DNA of 23,312 nucleotides from Armadillidium nasatum (GCA_009176605.1 SEYY01000128.1:37501-60812); one strand, 5' to 3'; counted from the stretch's first letter, positions 1-13,934 are shown. Numbers and translations are program-made. The notes: generated by a model not told the origin, from the sequence alone.

Positions 1-64
<64 letters not shown>
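1..64. repeat. (TA)n array at left edge
   Basis: Pure TA dinucleotide repeat running to the window edge. It abuts the GC-rich 5' end of the LINE at 65 with no intervening bases, so it is the 5' flank of that insertion. Confidence 0.98.
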
Positions 65-67
<3 letters not shown>

Positions 68-176
68 AGCGACTCGGGCCGCCTTCACGCGGTGCTCTCG
101 ACAGCAGAGAAAGTTACGAAGGTGCCCCCACAAGCGGGGGAGCAACCCTAGCAACATATCGGCTGCAAAGGCCCGA
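65..176 (+). ncRNA. HDV-like self-cleaving ribozyme at LINE 5' end (predicted)
   Basis: The bases directly after (TA)n can form the nested double pseudoknot of HDV-like ribozymes. P1 is 7 bp, 65-71 (GGGAGCG) with 93-99 (TGCTCTC), with G-U wobbles. J1/2 is two bases. P2 is 74-78 (TCGGG) with 172-176 (CCCGA). P3 is 79-82 (CCGC) with 89-92 (GCGG), closing a 6-base pyrimidine-rich loop. P3 abuts P1 and P2 exactly as the fold requires. P4 is a long imperfect stem at about 104-165, with a core of C125-129 and G136-140. The joining segment GCAAAG at 165-170 places an unpaired C (166) next to purines before P2, where the catalytic cytosine belongs. Such ribozymes are known at 5' ends of R2, RTE and other LINEs, where cleavage sets the RNA 5' end and can aid translation. 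Cleavage would fall between 64 and 65. Activity is not shown. Confidence 0.72.
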
Positions 177-239
177 AGAAATCCTCTACCCGCGGAACCG
201 GGTCATTGCGGAAAGGTCTTCCCTGTTCCGCCGGCCAAA

Positions 240-550
240 ATGGCCAAATTCTCTCTCACTCTATTTACCAACCTTACTCCACCTTTCTTCATTCACGGCA
301 GAGGTAACAATTCGGCAGTCACCTCCCTCCTTCTGCAGCAAGCCGGAGACATTCACCCAAGCCCTGGTCCAGCCATATACCTTTGTCCCATATGCACCAA
401 ACAAATTAAAAAAATAATCAACCTTCTATCAAATGCACAAACTGCAACAAATGGATCCACAAAAACAAATGCTCCCCATTCAAAACACTACCTTGTCAAA
501 ACCACACATGGACTTGTTCAATCTGCAACCCCCAACAACGTCAGCCGTAA
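240..550 (+). pseudogene. LINE ORF1 region: 2A-like motif and PHD-type finger, frameshifted
   Basis: The ATG at 240 has a good context (ccaaaATGg) and opens a frame with hydrophobic and serine-rich residues. It then reads GDIHPSPGP at 345-371. This resembles the 2A ribosome-skipping motif D(V/I)ExNPGP that occurs in the N-terminal ORF of some APE-type LINEs, but E is H and the key N is S, so skipping is doubtful. CPIC follows at 384-395. The remaining zinc ligands lie in another frame after the A-run near 408-416: CTNCNKWIHKNKC from 434, then C and CSIC, ending at TAA 548-550. Together they fit a C4HC3 PHD-like order, as in ORF1 or leader proteins of CR1-like LINEs. A slip in the homopolymer run explains the break. 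The endonuclease follows in a third frame. Confidence 0.65.
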
Positions 551-1947
551 CAAATAAAAAACAAAACAAGACACAAATCAAAATTCTACAGATAAATATT
601 AACGGCCTACACAAAAAACATTCAGAAATACAAACATTCCTCTCCAAACATAATATTGACATAGCCCTGATCCAAGAAGCCCACTTCCCAGCTAACACTC
701 CCAAAACTCCTTTCTATGGATACGACTCCATATACACCAACAAACAACCAACCAATCACACACTACTAACACTAATAAAAAACAATATAATGTACCACAA
801 TACAACTACTGACACAATTAACTTAATAAACGATCCCATTCTGAACATCCAATCTTTCAAAATCTTAGTCAACAACACCACACACACCATAATAAACATT
901 TACATCCCCCATCCTACATCAGTATACTGTCCAAACAATTATAAACCAAATCTAGCACCTCTGAACACAATCACCAACCTAATCATAGGAGGCAACTTCA
1001 ATGCCCACCACACAGCATGGTACCAAGACTACCCAACAGACCCCAGAGGAACACACATCCTAGACACACTGGAAACATTAAACATTTTAAACTACAAAAA
1101 CCTACCTACCCGACTACCCCAACAAGCCAATCAATCTCCATCAGCCCCTGACATAACCTTCTCATCACCATCCCTTCATACAAACCTCACATGGAAAACA
1201 GAAATAGACCTCACAACCGATCATATCCCCATAATAATCACATACACAGTCACTAAACACATACACCCCAAGAAAACAACAACATTCACAAACTACAAAA
1301 AGGCAAACTGGACAAGCTTCACTCACCACATAGAAACACATTTAACTCAACAAGAAATAACCAACACACATTTTCTACATTTAGCCATCAACTCCTTCAC
1401 CAAAACAATACACAAAGCATCCAACTTATACATACCCATGGGCTACAGGAAACACTACAACCCCTCACTTACACCAGAAATCTGCAACCTTATAAAGCAA
1501 AGAAACCAACTCCGACAACATAGATCACACACAGCAGACATCACCATACAACTAAACACCCTAAATGAACAAATCTCAGCACTAATATCAAATCACAAAA
1601 CAAACAGATTCAAAGAATACCTACAAAACAACCTAACAAACCCCAACGATAAAAGAACATGGCAGGTAATCAAACGACTACACAACTCCCAAAACAATCC
1701 CCCAATACTAAACGAAGCCTTAAAAGAAAACAACAACAATCTACCTTCACCAAAACAACACTGCAATATCCTCGCCCAGCACTACTCGAACATCTCCTAT
1801 AAACCTACCCACAAAGACAATAGGAAAATAATCCGACAGCTCAAACACACACACTTAGAACACAATCCAAACCCCCCTTTCTCTCACCAGGACACTACCC
1901 AGGGAATCAAAACACTCAAAAATTCCCCTAGCTACAGGCCCAGATAA
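433..1947 (+). pseudogene. LINE APE-type endonuclease plus linker (ORF2 N-terminal part)
   Basis: Open frame of 504 codons; the ATG at 433 is not a credible start, because the true N terminus lies in broken frames upstream. Endonuclease motifs appear in order: LQININGL (about residue 51), IALIQEAHF (about residue 77), NIYIPHPTS, GGNFNAHHTAW at about residue 185, DITFSS and TTDHIPI at about residue 265. The catalytic Asp of the usual GDFNAHH is Asn here, needing one G-to-A change, so nicking activity is probably lost. A basic linker (about residues 300-490) leads towards the reverse transcriptase. The frame ends at 1945-1947 through a frameshift just before the GPDNI motif of the polymerase. 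The coding strand is extremely poor in G. Confidence 0.9.
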
Positions 1948-2471
1948 CATCTCAAATTTACACCTAGGACCCATAGCCACAACATACCTTAACCCAAATA
2001 TACAACAAATCATACACATACAACTTCATCCCCGCAATATGGAAGAAGGCAATAATTACCCCCAAACTAAAACCCAGGAAAGACCCAAACCTCCCATCTT
2101 CATACCGCCCGATCTCCCTCCTATCAACACTATGCAAACTCTTAGAAAAACTCATTCATTCAAAAATCCAACCACTCATGCAAACCCCACAATTTCAACA
2201 CGGATTCAGGAAATCCCACTCAACCACCACGGCCCTCACCACTATCTCGCAAAACATAATAAATGGCCTGAACAAAAAAACCATCCAACAGGACCATACT
2301 CATTGCCATCGACATCAACAAAGCATTTGATACAGTCCCTAAACATAACCTCATACAAAAAATCCTACATTCACCCATACCCAACAATTATAAAAAATGG
2401 ATCTCCAACTTCCTATCCGATCGTACAGCTCAAGTCTCCAATAAAAACCATCTTTCAAAAACAGTAAAACT
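1926..2471 (+). pseudogene. LINE reverse transcriptase, N-terminal half (element 1), frameshifted
   Basis: Reading across frames gives the ordered LINE RT motifs GPDNI (about 1939), AIWKKAIITPKLKPRKDPN, YRPISLLSTLCKLLEKLI, FQHGFRKSHST (about 2190-2220) and the motif A core AIDINKAFDTV (about 2305-2337) with its catalytic Asp. It ends with NFLSDRTAQVSNKN (2408 onward) and stops matching at about 2471. Each block is in good order but in different frames, so no single product is possible. A/C-rich, G-poor composition matches the endonuclease part. Motif C (YADD) is not from this element but from the unit that begins at 2472. Confidence 0.85.
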
Positions 2472-3479
2472 AATTTCCTTTCCGGTCGTTCTATAGCCGC
2501 TGTTGTAGACGGCCACCGCTCTTCCTTTAAATCTATTAATAGTGGTGTTCCTCAGGGTTCTTTCCTATCCCCAACACTTTTTCTATTTTTCCTTAATGAC
2601 CTTCTCTCTATTACCTCATCTCCTATCCACTCCTATGCTGATGACACCACCCTTCATTATTCCTTCCAGTTTGAAAAACGTCCCACCCAACAGCAGTTGA
2701 TACACTCGAGAAGGGTAGCCTTGGAGCAACTAACCTCTGATCTTTCTCGTATTTCAAATTGGGGCAGAGAAAACATGGTTGTTTTCAATGCCTCAAAAAC
2801 CCAATTCCTTCATCTCTCCACTCGACACAATCTTCCACAAAACTATGATATCTTCTTCGAAAACGCACAGCTCAAGCCTTCATCTGTTCTTAATATTCTT
2901 GGTGTTTCTTTTTCTCGTGATCTTTCTTGGAAAGATCACATTACTTCTCTTTCTAAACAAGCTTCTAAGAGGTTGGGTGTTCTGAGGCGCCTTCAGAATT
3001 GCTTCACGCCACCCCAGTTGCTTGCTCTGTATAGGGGTGTAGTTCGCCCCTGTATGGAGTATGCTTCGGACATCTGGGGTGGTTCCACACATACAGCTCT
3101 CCTTGAGAAGGTGGAGTCTAGGGCATTTCGCCTCATCAACTCTCCTGCTCTTACTAACTCTCTTCAATCTCTTTCTGCCCGTCGAATTGTTGCGTCACTC
3201 TCTCTTTACTATCGCTATTACAACGGACACTGCTCTTCTGAACTCTCTCGTCGCATACCTCCATTGAAAAGAGCTCGTGCGATACGCCTTTCTGCACAGT
3301 CTCATCCTTTCTCTGTCCAACTCTCCGACCCCAGACTTAACCTCTATGCTCAATCTTACATATACTCTACTGGTAAAGTCTGGAACACACTCCCTTTATC
3401 TGTTTTCCCAACTTCCTTTGATTTGCATACTTTCAAACCCCGTGTATCTGGACACGTCGGCCACAATCGACCAGGATAG
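2472..3479 (+). pseudogene. LINE reverse transcriptase, C-terminal half from a second LINE
   Basis: One uninterrupted frame of about 335 codons to the TAG at 3477-3479. It starts mid-domain with NFLSGRSIAAVVDG, then GVPQGSFLSPTLF (motif B) and SYADDTTLHY (motif C, YADD at 2634-2645), then SRISNWGRENMVVFNASKTQ, LGVSFSRDLSWKDHI and the C-terminal block LYRGVVRPCMEYASDIWGG. It ends with KVWNTLPLSVFP. The C-terminal half aligns with the minus-strand LINE product at 15668-16147 (for example RPCMEYASDIWGG against LPCMEYCPYFWVG). Composition is T/C-rich, unlike 433-2460. No start codon belongs to it; the first ATG at 2697 lies after YADD. It is open and looks younger than the part upstream, but cannot work alone because motif A is missing. 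Confidence 0.9.
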
Positions 3480-3535
3480 ATCTCTCACAACTCCGGTGGA
3501 ATTTGGTAGGCCTTTGGCCGCCTTTGCCCAGCGGA

Positions 3536-3741
<206 letters not shown>

Positions 3742-4028
3742 AAGAAAAAAATTAAGACATTTTATAATTTTTTTTAAAAAAAAATAAAGTCTTAAAAACT
3801 AAAAAGTTGGTGCAAACTAGGTGAGTAGGGAAGGGAGTCGGTAGGAGTCGCTTAATTTACCGACTCCGACTCTCCATCCCTGTTCTAAACATTTATTATT
3901 CCTAGCAGATAATATTTTAATTTATAAAATATACTTGGGCACAACCAGAAATACATGACTAAGTATTGGTTGTACAGGGAATGCAATCCTCAGTTGCCTG
4001 GCAGTACACAAATGTTCTATCTTATTAC
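3742..4028. other. AT-rich intergenic sequence with 57-bp foldback
   Basis: No coding signal. At 3826-3843 GGGAAGGGAGTCGGTA is imperfectly inverted at 3858-3882 (TACCGACTCC...CCATCCCTG). Read on the minus strand the right arm is CAGGGATGGAGAGTCGG, the style of a hAT terminal inverted repeat. It may be a collapsed hAT element or solo ends. The rest is unremarkable. Confidence 0.4.
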
Positions 4029-4120
4029 TGTGTATTTCTTATAATTAAAGTATCGGTATCGGCCCCTTGAAAAAATAGAGTATCGGTATCGGTCTCTTTA
4101 CTGGTATCGGTACATCTCTA
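4029..4120 (-). mobile_element. hAT-like terminal fragment, copy 1
   Basis: On the minus strand the stretch begins TAGAGATGTACCGATACC and contains repeated CCGATACCGATAC blocks, typical in style of a hAT terminus. It begins exactly where the integrase reading (…LAQD) stops. No transposase is seen. Confidence 0.4.
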
Positions 4121-4660
4121 ATCTTGAGCCAAAGTCCTTAATTTTTGCAACAGTATCCAATTAACACGTTCTGTGACTCCATTACATTGTGGCATGTGAC
4201 TTGATATTACCACATGTTCAATACCAAATTCATGTAACTTTTTCAAATGGTTCACCCATGAGCTCTAACCCACGATCACTTAAGAGACGATCGGGAATAT
4301 AGGTCAAGAATGGAAGATCTTGTGTTTGAATGCATTCGCAACCACTTGACTGGTTTTATTGACCAAGGGACTACATTGATGAATTGAAAAATGGTCAATG
4401 GCAACAAGACAATAGCCATTATTTCTGCTGGTGTGAGACAATTGCAACAGATCAACTGACAACAAATCATTAGGAAATGAGATTATTTTCAACACTGGAG
4501 GTCTCATAATATTAGCACTGGTCTTAGAAACTTGACAATGCCGACATGATTTACAAATGTCCGAGACTATTTGGTCAACTCAAGGATTCCAAAGGTCCTC
4601 ATATATCAAGGACAATAATTTATTCCTCCCCAAATGTCCATAATCTTCATGAAACTTTGT
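4121..4660 (-). pseudogene. Ty3-like integrase remnant, copy 1
   Basis: The same integrase fragment as at 8863-9417 but with more single-base deletions, so frames change often. Recognisable pieces are the HEDYGHLGRNK zinc-binding start at 4634-4657, VDLLQLSHTSRNNGYCL and NKTSQVVANAFKHK (4300-4470), and the QCNGVTERVN block containing the catalytic Glu near 4180. It would act in inserting LTR-retrotransposon cDNA, but nothing here can be translated through. It is a second version of the right-hand copy, not an independent gene. Confidence 0.8.
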
Positions 4661-5379
4661 GGCTAGGGAGACTAAATATAAACAGAAAGATGAATTTATC
4701 CTCCCCTTTATATTGAATAAATAATATCCCTTCTCAGATGAATATTTGTTCCAAAATTAACTTCAATGTACTCAGGTTTTTAGGCCAGCATGTTTTCAGA
4801 AACTCATAAACTTTCCAAAATCCTATCAGTGTGTTGTTTCTATTTAAGAATGTCCACATCTACAGAAGAATTATGTAACAGTGTACTGTGTATTTGTAAA
4901 TTAGATGGTTCAGAATGTATCCTAACTAGATTAATAGGAACTATATCACTCGCAGAATTATCAATTATAATGTATTCCTGACACACAAGATAAATAGCAT
5001 GTGTCAGTATAACCATTCCCATATATTAGCAGTTTAGAACTAGTATAATACACTAATACTTTGCAACACAAAATTTGCAAATACTTGGATTATTGCAAGG
5101 ATTGATACCTGATCCGAGTGTACCATCAATCTGAGTCTCTTCAACTGATTTCTTCCATGAAGATTATATTTGCGAGGACCTTTAATTAGTTCTGCAACTA
5201 ACCTCTCTCTTTCATTTCACCATGAGCTTCCTCTGACTCCTCCAACCAGAATGCAAAAAATCGAAATAAGGAATTCCACCTCCAGGAACAATTATTTGCT
5301 TAAAACCTTGGGGAATATAGCTTCCTTCAAAACATTTCCTCAGGCATCACGTCTACAGGCTCAGATTCGATTACTGGTA
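4661..5379 (-). other. Decayed Ty3-like pol spacer, copy 1
   Basis: Lies between the integrase zinc-binding motif and the RNase H end. No long frame survives. The counterpart at 9418-10119 has one open stretch of about 50 codons. Short plus-strand frames here are antisense. Confidence 0.5.
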
Positions 5380-5628
5380 CTGGAGAGCAAGATAAAGCAT
5401 CGGTGAGAATATTTTTCCTACTGTTGATGTGGCAAATTTGAAAATTATATTCCGAAAGTTCTTCAAACATTTGTGCAATACATCTGTCTGCAGTTGACAT
5501 ATTGTGGAGGTATTGTAATGGCTCATGATCATGATGTACAATAAATCCCTTTTCATTACAAAGGAATGGTTGTAACGCTTTGGAGGAGGAGAGTGGGAGT
5601 GTAATGATGAGCCAGTGAAGCTATTCAT
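5380..5628 (-). pseudogene. Ty3-like RNase H C-terminal part, copy 1
   Basis: The minus strand across frames carries the RNase H pieces seen better in the right copy: ALQPFLCNEKEFIV, the SDHEPLQYL block (broken here), and DALSCSPVP at the end of the domain. RNase H would degrade the RNA template during LTR-retrotransposon reverse transcription. The domain's first half lies 2 kb away at 7648-7800, so the gene was interrupted by an insertion as well as by frameshifts. Confidence 0.7.
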
Positions 5629-5791
5629 TCCTGCTCAACTTGTAGAAATGTAGAATTTTATTTTTTCATTTTTTCAATTCAATCGTTTGAAATTTAAATG
5701 GTATCCTAAAGTGTTTTTTATTTTTACAGAATATATTGACCTAAAATATATTTATTGCAAAGTTAGTATTGAAAATGGTTATTTTCTTAGT

Positions 5792-7647
<1,856 letters not shown>

Positions 7648-7800
7648 TACAGCAGCTAGTCACGTTCCACAGTAGAATACTTCCATTGTGCATCAGAGAA
7701 TGTCACAGAAATAAACGCTATGGGCCAACTATCATCTCCCTGCTGTTGTGACAACACTGCTCCCACTTCAATATCTGACGCATCAACGAAGATAAGTTAG
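7648..7800 (-). pseudogene. Ty3-like RNase H N-terminal part, copy 1
   Basis: The minus strand reads KLIFVDASDIGVGAVLSQQQ, then PIAFISMTFSDAQWKYSTVE, and with indels ERxLAVV. This is the start of the retrotransposon RNase H domain, with the first catalytic Asp in VDAS and a candidate Glu in YSTVE. The plus-strand frame over 7554-7751 is its antisense shadow. Sequence 5' of it shows no clear reverse transcriptase. Confidence 0.85.
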
Positions 7801-8127
7801 CGAATGTTTATAATGAATGATTGTAAATCATGAATGAATGATAAGTGAAGGGTTGAAACTTAAAATGAAGAAAAGAGGTAGCTCATGAAGCAACTGAGGG
7901 TCTGGATATGTTAAAATACAAAGGCTGAGAAGATCTAAAACGACGTCATTGGGATCTTAAAACGGAAAAGTTTGTGTACACAAAGGTGAAGTTGGGATAT
8001 ACAAAAAGAAAGGTATGGCGAGCTTAAAATGGAAAATGGTAGGAATCGTGAAAATGTAGAAAAGTTTGTTAAGAAATATGGATAAGGTTGGCAACCTGAA
8101 AAATATATTGAGTGGCTGGATATATGT
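7801..8127. other. Non-coding AT-rich stretch
   Basis: Purine-rich on the plus strand, with short repeats of AAAATGAA/GAATGAATGA type. Matches 12569-12897 closely. No gene or RNA recognised. Confidence 0.5.
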
Positions 8128-8572
<445 letters not shown>

Positions 8573-8581
8573 ATAATAATA

Positions 8582-8639
<58 letters not shown>
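8573..8639. repeat. (AAT)n microsatellite
   Basis: About 22 AAT units. The right copy has only a few units at the same place (13330-13344), so it is a length polymorphism between copies. Confidence 0.95.
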
Positions 8640-8670
8640 TGTGTATGGTGAAATAAAATGTAAATGCAAA

Positions 8671-8770
8671 NNNNNNNNNNNNNNNNNNNNNNNNNNNNNN
8701 NNNNNNNNNNNNNNNNNNNNNNNNNNNNNNNNNNNNNNNNNNNNNNNNNNNNNNNNNNNNNNNNNNNNNN
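8671..8770. other. Assembly gap, 100 N
   Basis: Exactly 100 N, the conventional placeholder for a gap of unknown size. The two sides carry the same 4.6 kb in direct order, so the true gap length may be negative (an overlap). Confidence 0.98.
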
Positions 8771-8862
8771 TGTGTATTTCTTATAATTAAAGTATCGGTA
8801 TCGGCCCCTTGAAAAAATAGAGTATCGGTATCGGTCTCTTTACTGGTATCGGTACATCTCTA
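8771..8862 (-). mobile_element. hAT-like terminal fragment, copy 2
   Basis: The minus strand starts TAGAGATGTACCGATACC at 8862 and repeats CCGATACCGATAC. Same as 4029-4120. It truncates the integrase reading. Confidence 0.4.
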
Positions 8863-9417
8863 ATCTTGAGCCAAAGTCCTTAATATTTGTAACAGTGTAC
8901 AATTGACACGTTCTGTGACTCCATTACATTGTGGCATGTGACTTGATATTCACCACATGTTCAATACCAAATTCATGTAATACTTTTTCAAATGGTTCAC
9001 CCATAAATTCTAACCCACGATCACTTAAGAGACGATCAGGAATATAGGTTAAGAATGGTAAGATCTTGTGTTTGAATGCATTTGCAACCACTTGACTGGT
9101 TTTATTGACCAGAGGAACTACATTGATGAATTTAGAAAAATGGTCAATGGCAGAAAGACAATAGCCATTATTTCTGCTGGTGCGCGGCAATTGCAACAGA
9201 TCAACTGCCAGTAACTCATATGGAAAAGAAGAACTTATTTTCAACATAGGGGGTCTGGCATAATATTAGCACTGTCTTAGAACACTTGACAAGTGTGGAC
9301 AATGATTCTACAAATGTCTGAGACTATTTGATTCACTCGGGGATTCCAAAGTTCCTCATATATCAAGGACAATAATTTATTCCTCCCCAAATGTCCATAA
9401 TCTTCATGAAACTTTGT
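8863..9417 (-). pseudogene. Ty3-like integrase: H2C2 zinc motif and DDE core
   Basis: Zinc-binding domain: FHEDYGHLGRNKLLSLIYEE from about 9414, with two His, then two Cys near 9300-9270 (frameshifts between). The core lies in one 107-codon frame at 8924-9247. AVDLLQLPRTSRNNGYCLSA carries the first Asp, IDHFSKFINVVPL follows, and LLSDRGLEFMGEPFEKVLHE carries the second Asp. After a frameshift QCNGVTERVN gives the Glu and ILRTLAQD ends at the hAT-like border. These are the DD(35)E residues of retroviral-type integrases, which join LTR-element cDNA to host DNA. Ty3/gypsy-type is the likely class. The C-terminal domain is missing and frameshifts break the gene. Confidence 0.9.
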
Positions 9418-10119
9418 GGCTAGGGAGACTAAATATAAACAGAAAGATGAATTTATCCTCCCCTTTATGTTTGAATCAACAACAATCCCTTCTCAGATGA
9501 ATATTTGTTCCAGCAATTAACTTGAATGCAGTCAAGTTTTTAGGCCACATGTCTTTGGCACTTTATTTAGACAACTACTTTCTGGATAAACTTTCCAAAA
9601 CTCCTATCTGTGTGTTGTTCCTATGTTTAAGAATGTCTACATCTACTGAAGAATTATGTAATAGTGTACTGTGTATTTGTAAATTAGATGGTTCAGAATG
9701 TATCCTAACTATATTAAGAGACTATATCGCTCACAGAATTAACGTTTTCTTCAAGAATTAACAAATTATAATGTATTCCTGACACACAAGATAAATAGCA
9801 TGTGTCAGTATAACCCTCCCTATATACCAGCAGTTTAGAACTAGTATAATAAATTTATGCTTTGCAACACATTAGATTTGCAAATACTTGGATTACTTCA
9901 GGGATTGGTACCTGACCCGGGTGTGCCATCAATCTGAGTCTCTTCAACAGATTTCTTCCATGAAGATTATATTTGCGAGGATCTTTAATTAGTTCTGCAA
10001 CTAACCTCTCTCTTTCATTTCACCATGAGCTTCCTCTGACTCCTCCAACCAGAATGCAAAAAATCGAAATAAGGAATCTCCACCTCCAGGAACAATTATT
10101 TGCTTAAAACCTTGGGGAA
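9418..10119 (-). other. Decayed Ty3-like pol spacer, copy 2
   Basis: Links RNase H and integrase on the minus strand. A stop-free stretch of roughly 50 codons lies at about 9870-10025 (ERLVAELIKDPRKYNLHGR then HPGQVPIPE), probably the pol tether. The rest has lost its frame. The plus-strand frame at 9522-9761 is antisense. Confidence 0.45.
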
Positions 10120-10440
10120 TATAAGCTTTCCTTCAAAAATTTCCTCAGGCATCACGTCTACAGGCTCAGATTCGATTACTGGTACTGGAGAGCAAGATAA
10201 AGCATCGGTGCGAGAATATTTTTCCTACCTGCTGATGTGGCGAATTTGAAAATTATATTCAGAAAGTTCTTCAAACATGTTCGTGCAATACGTCCATCTG
10301 CAGTTGACATATTGTGTAAGGTATTGTAATGGCTCATGATCACTGATATACAATAAATTCCTTTTCATTACAAAGGAATGGTTGTAACGCTTTGGAGGAG
10401 GAGAGTGGGAGTGTAATGATGAGCCAGTGAAGCTATTCAT
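10120..10440 (-). pseudogene. Ty3-like RNase H C-terminal part, copy 2
   Basis: The minus strand reads ALQPFLCNEKEFIV in one frame, then YISDHEPLQYLTQYVNCRWT and FEELSEYNFQIRHIS in the next. It ends with TDALSCSPVPVIESEP at about 10210-10150, the usual (A)DALSR end of Ty3 RNase H. The SDHEPLQYL block is diagnostic of this class and carries a catalytic Asp. The N-terminal half is at 12416-12568, about 2 kb upstream in reading direction. Not functional. Confidence 0.88.
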
Positions 10441-10601
10441 TCCTGCTCAACTTGTAGAAATGTAGAATTTTATTTTTTCACTTTTTCATTTCAATCGTTT
10501 GAAATTTAAATGGTATCCTAAAGTGTTTTTTATTTTTACAGAATATATTGACCTAAAATATATTTATTGCAAAGTTAGTATTGAAAATGGTTATTTTCTT
10601 A

Positions 10602-12415
<1,814 letters not shown>

Positions 12416-12568
12416 TACAACAGCTAGTCACGTTCCACAGTAGAATACTTCCATTGTGCATCAGAGAATGTCATAGAAATAAACGCTATGGGCCAACTAT
12501 CATCTCCCTGCTGTTGTGACAACACTGCTCCCACTCCAATATCTGACGCATCAACGAAGATAAGTTTG
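12416..12568 (-). pseudogene. Ty3-like RNase H N-terminal part, copy 2
   Basis: Reads KLIFVDASDIGVGAVLSQQQ and PIAFISMTFSDAQWKYSTVE, then breaks by stop and indel at the usual ERELA motif. Together with 10120-10440 it makes a complete RNase H domain separated by about 2 kb. The plus-strand frame at 12322-12519 is antisense. Confidence 0.87.
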
Positions 12569-12897
12569 CGAATGTTTATAATGAATGATTGTAAATCATG
12601 AATGAATGATAAGTGAAGGGTTGAAACTTAAAATGAAGAAAAGAGGTAGCTCATGAAGCAACTGAGGGTCTGGATATGTTAAAATACAAAGGCTGAGAAG
12701 ATCTAAAACGACGTCATTGGGATCTTAAAACGGAAAAGTTTGTGTACACAAAGGTGAAGTTGGGATATACAAAAAGAAAGGTATGGCGAGCTTAAAATGG
12801 AAAATGGTAGGAATCGTGAAAATGTAGAAAAGTTTGTTAAGAAATATGGATAAGGTTGGCAACCTGAAAAATATATTGAGTGGCTGGATATATGTCT
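12569..12897. other. Non-coding AT-rich stretch
   Basis: Counterpart of 7801-8127. No coding or RNA signal seen. Confidence 0.5.
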
Positions 12898-13061
12898 TTC
12901 TGTGTGCGCGTGTGTGTGTGAATGAGTGAACGTATGATTATATATGTATCTGGGTATTTGTACATGAGTGTGAGTGAATGTATGTGTATATGTATGTATT
13001 TGAGTGTATGTGTCTGTGTATGTGATTGTATATGTATCTGAGAATATGTATGTGAGTGTGA

Positions 13062-13155
<94 letters not shown>
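12898..13155. repeat. Degenerate (TG)n/(TATG)n and (TA)n
   Basis: Imperfect TG/TATG repeat to 13069, then TA to 13155. Counterpart of 8128-8400. Confidence 0.95.
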
Positions 13156-13159
<4 letters not shown>

Positions 13160-13189
13160 TTTTATGTGTCTGTGTGCATGATGCTTTGG

Positions 13190-13730
13190 TATTGTATGTA
13201 TATGTATGATTATACTTTAATACATTACATTTAAAAAGTTAAGAAAATCTGGGTAAAAAAGGAAAATAAATTATTTTAGTTACCGCTTTGTGAAGAAAAC
13301 GGATGTTAGTTTAGAATATATTAAATAATATGGAATAATAATAATGTGTATGGTGAAATAAAATGTAAATGCAAAGAATGCTATATGTTTTAAAATTGAA
13401 TAAATAAATGTTGGGTAAAATAGAAAATTAGAAATTTGTAAAATTGATGTACATGGTGTACATGAGATTATTTGGGTATTGTATACATGTACTTTAATGT
13501 AGTGTTAAAAATAATTAATAAAATATGAATAGAAAAGGAAAATTATGAATTATTTTAGTTATAGCTTTGTAAAGAAAACGGGTATTAGTTTAGAATATAT
13601 TAAATAATATGGAATAATAATATACATATTGTGAAATAAAATGTAAATGCAAAGAATGTAAAGTGGAATATTTAAATAAATGTTGGTAAAATGGAAATTG
13701 AGAAATACGTAAAAATGATGTAGATTACTT
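13190..13730. repeat. Two-unit tandem repeat, period about 279 bp
   Basis: GTTTAGAATATATTAAATAA occurs at 13309 and again at 13588. The surrounding blocks (TTATTTTAGTTA...AAGAAAACGG, and AAATAAAATGTAAATGCAAA) recur in the same order. The second unit is diverged. AT-rich, non-coding. Confidence 0.8.
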
Positions 13731-13757
13731 AAAAGGATATTTTTGCTCTTATATTAG

Positions 13758-13900
13758 GAAGATCTCATGGTCTAGTGGCTAACATCATGGAAATCCATTC
13801 CTAAGGTTGGTCGTTCGAACCTACTTTCGTCAAAATTTGAAGATTGGTTTTTTGATGGAAATCGATGTAAAGAGTATATAAGAGAAAATCTACGGAGATG
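13758..13900 (+). mobile_element. tRNA-like SINE head, plus strand
   Basis: Box A TGGTCTAGTGG at 13768-13778 fits the consensus. Box B GTTCGAACC at 13813-13821 sits in a T-arm with 4 of 5 pairs (13809-13813 with 13821-13825). The outer acceptor stem is not evident, so this is a SINE or tRNA pseudogene rather than a working tRNA. The element may extend into the repeat that follows. Confidence 0.6.
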
Positions 13901-13934
13901 AAAAAAAATTTAAGAAAATCCAAGACGCACACCC

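Noticed and set aside
4790..4981. Plus-strand frames at 4790-4981 and 9522-9761
   Set aside because: Antisense to decayed Ty3-like pol, no family resemblance.
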